NCBI RefSeq assembly: GCF_001955535.1
Contig: NZ_MPVN01000001.1
Location: 682,001-746,000 of the forward strand
Direction: 5' to 3'
Length of the DNA stretch: 64,000 bases
Origin: Paenibacillus sp. FSL H7-0326
GTDB lineage: Bacteria; Bacillota; Bacilli; Paenibacillales; Paenibacillaceae
The first letter of the stretch is position 1. Each line of letters starts with the position of its first letter. Below, piece by piece: positions 58,298 through 64,000 of the stretch. The position numbers were made by a program, and so were the translations under genes. The notes under the pieces were generated by a model that saw only the letters and a program-made list of their open reading frames with translations, had not been told where the DNA came from and made no database searches.

Positions 58298-60394
58298 TTA
58301 TAAATCAACTCTTGAAGGACGTTTCAGAATTCGAATCCCGTAAGGGGCTAATTTTACTCCCTCTGTGAACGTGTCCTCTCCTTCTGTTCCGTTCAATGAA
58401 GTACCGATCTCCGTATAGGAGCGCTCATCCAAAGGCATAAACTGGATCTCATCTGTGTAGTTCTGAAGGAAGACGTAGTCCGTCTGACCATCTGTTCGGA
58501 CATGGGCTGTTACACCTTGAGGGTATTCCCCGCTAATCGCCTGCGTGATGCCAAGCTCTGTGATCACTAGATTATAAAAGTCTTGATGGAAAGGAGCAGC
58601 ATTGCGTGAAGCAATGTAATACGCCTTGCCAGATCCCAGTGCATTTACGGTAAGTGCCGGGCGCCCTTGATAAAAGTCACTGTCATATGCCGCGATTGCG
58701 GTTGCTGTCTCCAGATGAATGAGATCACACAGCTCTATCGCCTCATACGCTCCGGTGAGTCCAAGGGCATTGTCTTCTAGCGCTATGACTTTATTAACCT
58801 GCCCATCATGCAGCCCGTCAATTTCCTCTGACCAGATGCCGAGTGTCTTGCGAAGCGGTCCGGGAAAGCCTCCAAGGAAACAGAGATCATTCTCGCTGAC
58901 TATACCCGACCAATAGGTGGCAACGAAGGTTCCTCCATTCTGTACAAACGCCTCAATACGTTCACCGACACCAGGCTTTACCATATAGAGCATGGGTGCA
59001 ATGAGCAGCTTGTATTTGGCAAAGTCAGCATCCATGTTGATGATATCTACCGATACTCCCTTTTCCCAAAATGTCTTGTAGTGGGACTGTACCGTCTCAT
59101 CGTATTTGATCCCTACATTACGAGGTCCTTGTGAATCTTGGATCGCCCATCGATTCTCCCAGTCGAAGATAATTGCCACTTCCGCAGGCACACTCGTACC
59201 TGTAACCTCTTCAAGCCCGGTTAATACTTCCCCAACCTCGGTCACTTCCTGGAATACACGGGTGTGCTCATTGCCTACATGATCGACGACAGCTCCATGC
59301 AGCTTCTCACTGGAGCCCCGGCTCTTGCGCCACTGAAAATACTGAACCGTATCTGAACCGTGCGCCACAGCCTGAAGAGAAGACAACAGATGCATTCCCG
59401 GCTTCTTCAGCTTGCTGACCTCCTGCCAGTTCGTCATGCTCGGCGTGCTCTCCATCAGCATAAATGGTTTGCCGCCTTTAATAGAGCGAACGATATCATG
59501 CATGAGTGCAACGGTCATTGCCTGATGACTGTCATCCTGAGCATCATGCCACGTTGGATAACTGTCCCATGATAATACATCCAGTACGTCTGCGAATTTC
59601 CAGTAGTCAAGACCATCAAAGTAGCTCATGAAATTGGTTGTTGCCGGCAGCTCGGGATTCGCTTCTTTGAGCGGAGCCAGCTCATGCTGGAGGAAATCAA
59701 GTGTCCGATCGGTCACATAACGTTTCCAATCAAGATTCATCGCATGTACCTGAGTCTCTCCATGAGGAGCAGGGGACTCAATCTGATCCCAGCTCGTATA
59801 CGTATGGCTCCAAAAGGTTGTCCACCAGGCATGATTCAGTTCGTCCAGTGTTCCATACTTCTCCTTGACCCACTCCCGAAATCCCGCCTGACAATATTCA
59901 CAATGGCAGTCCCCGCCAAGCTCGTTGGAAATATGCCAGCCGATGACTGCAGGATGATGAGCATAACGCTCAGCAAGCCTGCTGTTCATCATATGTACTT
60001 TCTCTCTGTAAACCGGAGAAGAGTAACAATGATTATGGCGGAAGCCGTGGAGATTACGCACTCTATTCCTGCCTACCCTCAGCACTTCCGGATATTGCTG
60101 AGACATCCAGGCTGGTCTTGCACCACTTGGTGTTGCCAGCAGTGCATATATGCCATTCTCGGCAAAGGTGTCCAAAATCTGGTCAAGCCATTCAAAGGTG
60201 AATACACCCTCTTCGGGCTCCAGAGATACCCAGGAGAAGATACCAACAGACATCACATTACAATTGGCAAGCTTCATTAGCCGGATATCCTCTTGCAGCA
60301 CTTCCGGATACCGCAGCCACTGCTCCGGGTTGTAGTCTGCCCCATGCAGCATTACAGGTGCTTTCGCAAATAACGGTGAATATTTCTTATTCAT
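58298..60394 (-). CDS. GH42 beta-galactosidase (second copy)
   Basis: A 698-residue cytoplasmic GH42 enzyme. It has HGADYNPEQW near residue 17, acid/base Glu158 (HISNELGG), nucleophile Glu315 (FMLMESTPSMTNW), and Cys123, Cys163, Cys165 and Cys168 for zinc. It is related to but clearly distinct from the GH42 enzyme at 9697. The ATG at 60392-60394 follows AGGAGTGG; the in-frame GTG nine bases earlier overlaps that site. A perfect cre site at 60438 implies repression by CcpA on preferred sugars. Upstream genes encode a sugar ABC transporter in the same direction. Confidence 0.93.
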   Translation of the reverse strand: MNKKYSPLFAKAPVMLHGADYNPEQWLRYPEVLQEDIRLMKLANCNVMSVGIFSWVSLEPEEGVFTFEWLDQILDTFAENGIYALLATPSGARPAWMSQQYPEVLRVGRNRVRNLHGFRHNHCYSSPVYREKVHMMNSRLAERYAHHPAVIGWHISNELGGDCHCEYCQAGFREWVKEKYGTLDELNHAWWTTFWSHTYTSWDQIESPAPHGETQVHAMNLDWKRYVTDRTLDFLQHELAPLKEANPELPATTNFMSYFDGLDYWKFADVLDVLSWDSYPTWHDAQDDSHQAMTVALMHDIVRSIKGGKPFMLMESTPSMTNWQEVSKLKKPGMHLLSSLQAVAHGSDTVQYFQWRKSRGSSEKLHGAVVDHVGNEHTRVFQEVTEVGEVLTGLEEVTGTSVPAEVAIIFDWENRWAIQDSQGPRNVGIKYDETVQSHYKTFWEKGVSVDIINMDADFAKYKLLIAPMLYMVKPGVGERIEAFVQNGGTFVATYWSGIVSENDLCFLGGFPGPLRKTLGIWSEEIDGLHDGQVNKVIALEDNALGLTGAYEAIELCDLIHLETATAIAAYDSDFYQGRPALTVNALGSGKAYYIASRNAAPFHQDFYNLVITELGITQAISGEYPQGVTAHVRTDGQTDYVFLQNYTDEIQFMPLDERSYTEIGTSLNGTEGEDTFTEGVKLAPYGIRILKRPSRVDL

Positions 60395-60437
60395 ACTTGC
60401 CACTCCTCACGATCGTATAAATTTACCCTCACTCCAA

Positions 60438-60451
60438 TGAAAACGATTACA
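60438..60451. promoter_or_regulatory. cre site (CcpA binding)
   Basis: TGAAAACGATTACA fits TGWAANCGNTNWCA at all positions. It lies 43 bases upstream of the GH42 start codon, where CcpA binding would block transcription. Confidence 0.85.
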
Positions 60452-60527
60452 TCCTTGTTCTATATCTTACACTTTGAAGCAGATCCGAACAACTTTCGTC
60501 CGAAAGCATGACCCACTCTTCATAAAA

Positions 60528-61406
60528 TTAACCTTTTACAGAACCGACGGTCATCCCTTTAACAAAGTATTTTTGCAGGAAAGGATATACAAGCAGAATG
60601 GGAGCAGCACCTATAAAGATCTGTGCAGATTTTACCGTCGTTTGGCTGATCAATTCCATCTCCTGCGGATTCATGGCCATTGTGCTCATATCCCGCTGAA
60701 TAATGACTGTCTGGAGAAAGGTTGCCAGCGGAAAGTCCCCGGAATCATTCAAATACAGCAAGCCGTCAAACCATGAATTCCAATGAAATACCATACTGAA
60801 CAAGCTGATCGTCGCAATGGATGGCAGCGATATCGGCAGATAAATCGAGAGTAATGTCCTGAAATGACCCGCTCCGTCAATCAGTGAAGCTTCTTCAAGC
60901 TCCTTCGGGATCCCTCTGAAGAAATTCAGCATCAAGATGACTAGAAAAGTGTTCACTGCCGACGGAAGCACGAGTACCCAGAACGTATCGATGAGACGAA
61001 GCGTTTGAATGACTTCATAGAAAGGAACAAGTCCTCCGTTAAAGATCATGCTGAATACAAAGATCCAGGAGTACAGCGTTCTTCCTTTAAAAGCGGAGTT
61101 TTCTTTGGACAGCGGATAGGCCGCAAGAAAAGTCACGATTAAGGTGATGGCTGTACCTATGACGGTTCTCAGCACAGAGACCCAGATGGAATGCAGAAAG
61201 GCTGGATTGTTAATCGTCTTTTTGTAAGCCTCTAGTGAAAAATCGATTGGAATCAGCGAGACCAGATTGGCATCTGCCGCCGCTTTGCTGCTAAATGATA
61301 CGGCAAGCACATGAATCAGCGGTATGATGCAAAGAATGGCAAGCAATATCAGAAACAGGTTATTGAACGCACTGAATATGCGGTATGATCTTGTTTTATG
61401 ATACAT
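60528..61406 (-). CDS. Sugar ABC transporter permease, LplC/YtcP-like
   Basis: A 292-residue permease with six membrane helices and the EAA loop ELEEASLIDGAGHFRTLLSI. The N-terminus IFSAFNNLFLILLAILCIIP is typical of the LplC/YtcP branch of CUT1 sugar transporters. It works with the permease at 61438 and the binding protein at 62429. No ATPase gene is present, as usual for this branch, which shares a general MsmX-type ATPase. Starts behind AGGGAGGGAG. Confidence 0.92.
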   Translation of the reverse strand: MYHKTRSYRIFSAFNNLFLILLAILCIIPLIHVLAVSFSSKAAADANLVSLIPIDFSLEAYKKTINNPAFLHSIWVSVLRTVIGTAITLIVTFLAAYPLSKENSAFKGRTLYSWIFVFSMIFNGGLVPFYEVIQTLRLIDTFWVLVLPSAVNTFLVILMLNFFRGIPKELEEASLIDGAGHFRTLLSIYLPISLPSIATISLFSMVFHWNSWFDGLLYLNDSGDFPLATFLQTVIIQRDMSTMAMNPQEMELISQTTVKSAQIFIGAAPILLVYPFLQKYFVKGMTVGSVKG

Positions 61407-61437
61407 GGTTTCTCCCTCCCTCTCAGGTTCATATAAT

Positions 61438-62328
61438 CTAGAAAATACGATAACCGGCCCACTTGTAGGCTAGCCTGTAGGATATGAGAATCAGCACCAT
61501 ACTGATGACCGATTTAAACAGCCCAATCGCAGTACCAAAGCCCATTTCTCCATTAAGTATCGCGGTTCTATACACAAAGGTGTCGATAATATCGCCCGTT
61601 TCATATACGAGAGGATTGTATAGATTGAAGATTTGGTCAAAGCCTGCATTCAGGACATTCCCAAGTGCAAGCGTACCGACAACAACGGTGATTGGTATTA
61701 GTGAAGGTACAGTAATGTGCATCGTCTGCTTCCATCGGCCTGCACCGTCCATCTCAGCCGCTTCATAGAGTGCCGGATTAATCCCGGCCAGTGCCGCTAG
61801 AAAAATAATCGTGTTGTATCCGAACTCCTTCCATACATCAGAGATGATAACCGTCAATCGAAACCAGTTGTTGTCTCCGAGAAATAGGATCGGATCAATG
61901 CCGAAGCTGCCTAGAACCCGATTGAAGAGGCCTGCGGGAGCGAGTAGATCCACCAGAATTCCCCCGAGAATGACCCATGATAGGAAGTGAGGCAAGTATA
62001 CTAATGTTTGGATCGAGCGCTGAAGACCTACTTTCCGGACTTCGTTAAGCAGGATGGCAAATACGAACGGAACAAGCAGATTGAAGATCATCTTGGCTAC
62101 AGCAATAATCACCGTATTCCAAATGACCTGCATACTGTCTTCCCGTTCAAAGAGGTAGCGGAAATTATCCAGCCCGACCCATTCGGAGCCAGCAATTCCG
62201 AGCCACGGTTTATAATCCTGGAATGCCATGACAATTCCGGCCATGGGCAGATAACTGAACAGGAATAGAAATACCATGGCAGGCAGCAGCATGATATGAA
62301 ATGGCCATGTCTTTTTGAGCGTTCTCAT
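61438..62328 (-). CDS. Sugar ABC transporter permease, LplB/YteP-like
   Basis: A 296-residue permease with six membrane helices. The N-terminus WPFHIMLLPAMVFLFLFSYL and MAFQDYKPW are the LplB/YteP signature, and the EAA loop is ALYEAAEMDGAGRWKQTMHI. YteP homologues import rhamnogalacturonan or other plant oligosaccharides. It lies 31 bases before the second permease gene. A GGAGGG site lies before the ATG. Confidence 0.92.
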   Translation of the reverse strand: MRTLKKTWPFHIMLLPAMVFLFLFSYLPMAGIVMAFQDYKPWLGIAGSEWVGLDNFRYLFEREDSMQVIWNTVIIAVAKMIFNLLVPFVFAILLNEVRKVGLQRSIQTLVYLPHFLSWVILGGILVDLLAPAGLFNRVLGSFGIDPILFLGDNNWFRLTVIISDVWKEFGYNTIIFLAALAGINPALYEAAEMDGAGRWKQTMHITVPSLIPITVVVGTLALGNVLNAGFDQIFNLYNPLVYETGDIIDTFVYRTAILNGEMGFGTAIGLFKSVISMVLILISYRLAYKWAGYRIF

Positions 62329-62383
62329 CCTAATCCCTCCTATTTACAATTAAAAATGACTCTTTCTCTAGAAATAAGGTATA

Positions 62384-62415
62384 GAAAAGCAGCATACATG
62401 ATTGCATGCTGCTTT
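62384..62415 (-). terminator. Hairpin between binding-protein and permease genes
   Basis: AAAGCAGCAT (62386-62395) pairs with ATGCTGCTTT (62406-62415). On the minus strand TTTTCTATACC follows. It sits between the binding-protein stop and the first permease, so it may reduce permease expression or protect the upstream mRNA. Confidence 0.75.
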
Positions 62416-62428
62416 CATCTCACACGCT

Positions 62429-64000
62429 TTATTTTACGCTGTCGTACCATTCATTCACTTCTTGGGTAATTTGATCTCCTCCGCCAGTTTTCCAGGTTTC
62501 GACGAAAGTATCAAATGCATCGACAGGCTTGTTGCCATATATAATTTCGTTAAACGTTTGATTTTCAATTTTGTTGAGATAGTCGAGCTTGGATTTCATC
62601 GTTTCTGTCGGAGGACCTGTGAACATATCCTTATAGGAGATATCCTCTTGAGACATCAGCACCTTGGCTGCCTGAGGTGTCTCTAGCCCGTAGTTGGCTT
62701 TCACTTCACGCTCAAGCCTTGTTTCGGCTTCTTTGCCGTCTGCCAAATTAAGGAGCGCCTTCATCTGTGCATCCGGTATTCTGGCTCCGTCTCTCACGAG
62801 AAGATAGCGCAGCACATTGACATATCCGCCTTCAATCTCATCGTATCTCACCTGTTTGCCGTCTGCGTCCAGCTGATAGTCATAGCCTTCAAACAAGCCA
62901 AAGTCATGCTCACTGCCGGCAGCTGGATCTGCAAAATGGTCAAACAAATAATTCTGATATGTGAAGAAAGCCTCAGGATGCTCCATATCTTTCTTAATCA
63001 GCGTTACTCCGTTTGAGAAATGCGTTCCATGACGCATGGCAGTTCCATCTTCACCCGTAGGAATCGGATAAGGCTTCCATACGGCTTCTGGGTCGTTCTT
63101 GACCGTGTCCACCAGCGGCCATCCGCTCATCCAGTATGGACCTGGAATGATTCCTGCTGTCCCGGCTACGGCAGGCTCCGCCGTCTTGTTCTCATCCCAT
63201 AGTGCAACCTCTTGAGGGATATAGCCCTTATCAAACCACTCGCTCAGCTTCTGGAGACCCTGCTTCATTCCTGGATGCACAGATCCGTATTCCAGCTCGC
63301 CATCTTCACCAATATTCCATTGCTGCGGAAGAGTGCCGTAGGCTCCAAAGATCCAGGATGGATCAGCCATCCATGTATTCATCGAATTTTTGATTCCGAT
63401 ACTAAGCGGTGTGACCTTATCCGGAGACAGTCCGCTTGGATTATTGTTCTTGAAGGCTTCCATCACTGCTTCCAGCTCATCAATCGTTGTCGGCGCCTTC
63501 AAATTCAGCTTGTCGAGCCAATCCTGTCTGATCCACAGGAGGTAGTCATTGTTATAAGCGTAATCGAGAACCGGAATTCCCATCTTCTTGCCGTCACGCG
63601 TATATGCATTCCAAACGGTTGGATCGATATTCATTGCTTCCTTCCATGTATCTGAAGCATACTTGTCGAACAGCTCGCCAACCTCGCCATAGATTCCAGA
63701 TTCAATCAAGTCTTGAACGAGCTGTGTCTGATCTGCACCAATCGTTAATATATCCGGCATGTCCTGTCTTGAAGACATGGACAGTCTCACTTTTGTAGCG
63801 AAGGCACCATTCGTATCCGTTACAGACCAAAGTGAATCAATATTAATTCCGAATTGCTCTTTTGCCCATTTCGTTGCTACGCTGTTCTCAATGGTTTCAC
63901 CGTTCTTGAACGTCACCGCCGGATCAATTCCCCACACGGTGGATATGGTTACTTCTGGATCATATTTTTCTTTGTATACGTTTTCAGCAGTGACCGGCGC
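62429..64000 (-). CDS. Sugar ABC transporter substrate-binding protein, LplA-like (5' part missing)
   Basis: The open frame continues to the right edge of the window, so the signal peptide and lipobox are not seen. The 523 visible residues match LplA/YtcQ-type extracellular solute-binding proteins: DMPDILTIGADQTQLVQDLI, KKMGIPVLDYAYNNDYLLWI, RQDWLDKLNLKAPTTIDELE, and GVTLIKKDMEHPEAFFTYQN. The protein would capture an oligosaccharide outside the cell for the two permeases downstream. A GTG at 63935-63937 is in frame, but the homologous region clearly extends upstream of it. Confidence 0.9.
   Translation of the reverse strand, partial: APVTAENVYKEKYDPEVTISTVWGIDPAVTFKNGETIENSVATKWAKEQFGINIDSLWSVTDTNGAFATKVRLSMSSRQDMPDILTIGADQTQLVQDLIESGIYGEVGELFDKYASDTWKEAMNIDPTVWNAYTRDGKKMGIPVLDYAYNNDYLLWIRQDWLDKLNLKAPTTIDELEAVMEAFKNNNPSGLSPDKVTPLSIGIKNSMNTWMADPSWIFGAYGTLPQQWNIGEDGELEYGSVHPGMKQGLQKLSEWFDKGYIPQEVALWDENKTAEPAVAGTAGIIPGPYWMSGWPLVDTVKNDPEAVWKPYPIPTGEDGTAMRHGTHFSNGVTLIKKDMEHPEAFFTYQNYLFDHFADPAAGSEHDFGLFEGYDYQLDADGKQVRYDEIEGGYVNVLRYLLVRDGARIPDAQMKALLNLADGKEAETRLEREVKANYGLETPQAAKVLMSQEDISYKDMFTGPPTETMKSKLDYLNKIENQTFNEIIYGNKPVDAFDTFVETWKTGGGDQITQEVNEWYDSVK

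Noticed and set aside
1..64000. CRISPR arrays, insertion sequences, rRNA or tRNA genes
   Set aside because: No regularly spaced repeats, transposase genes or RNA gene signatures were seen on either strand when reading through the window.

Overview
The window looks like the chromosome of a Paenibacillus-type Firmicute. Supporting signs are strong AGGAGG ribosome binding sites, frequent GTG and TTG starts, a secreted protein with a copper-amine-oxidase-like stalk domain, LplB/LplC-type sugar ABC permeases, CcpN, HelD, and many AraC-regulated glycoside hydrolase genes. No rRNA, tRNA or CRISPR array was seen.

Bases 1-5800 are the lysogeny end of an AT-richer prophage. Reading leftward on the minus strand there are a MerR/excisionase-type HTH protein, a Bro-N/KilAC antirepressor, an AbrB-like protein, several small genes, a Gp157-like protein, an Erf-type annealase and an SSB cut by the window edge. 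A Cro-like gene (minus) and a CI-like repressor plus tyrosine integrase (plus) diverge across a control region. Four 15-bp palindromic operators lie in and next to this region. Two terminator-like hairpins just beyond the integrase mark the approximate return to host DNA.

Bases 5900-17000 are a plant-polysaccharide block: an SMP-30 lactonase, an SGNH esterase, an alpha/beta esterase, an AraC regulator divergent from a GH42 beta-galactosidase, a squalene-cyclase-like repeat protein, and uxaB-uxaA (galacturonate catabolism) divergent from a second AraC regulator. Bases 17000-28000 hold mostly unlinked functions: an HD phosphohydrolase, a TetM-like GTPase with a TPR membrane protein, an APH-fold kinase, a GDSL lipase, GNAT, a BadF-type sugar kinase overlapping a PLC-like gene, a nucleotidyltransferase, a methyltransferase and an alpha/beta hydrolase.

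Bases 28000-33000 are a complete livHMGF-livJ branched-chain amino acid ABC operon. Next to it (33000-36050) is the most unusual locus: a cobalamin-binding protein with the W-x9-EH and E-x-H-x-x-G signatures of the CarH photoreceptor family but no DNA-binding domain. It is in an operon with a histidine kinase-receiver-HPt hybrid that has no sensor domain of its own. The DNA upstream carries nested inverted repeats and a tandem repeat.

Bases 36000-42500 carry an ABM monooxygenase, MarR regulators, rpiA, TraX, ccpN and two MFS exporters. Bases 42600-64000 carry a GH31 alpha-xylosidase with a divergent AraC regulator, a secreted protein behind a cyclic-di-GMP-I riboswitch, adenine deaminase, HelD, a PNPOx-like protein, a sarcosine-oxidase-like enzyme, an aromatic-acid-exporter-like protein, a stalk-domain protein, an ACT-malic enzyme, and a second GH42 gene with a perfect cre (CcpA) site. 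The last is followed, further upstream, by a sugar ABC transporter whose binding-protein gene runs off the right edge.
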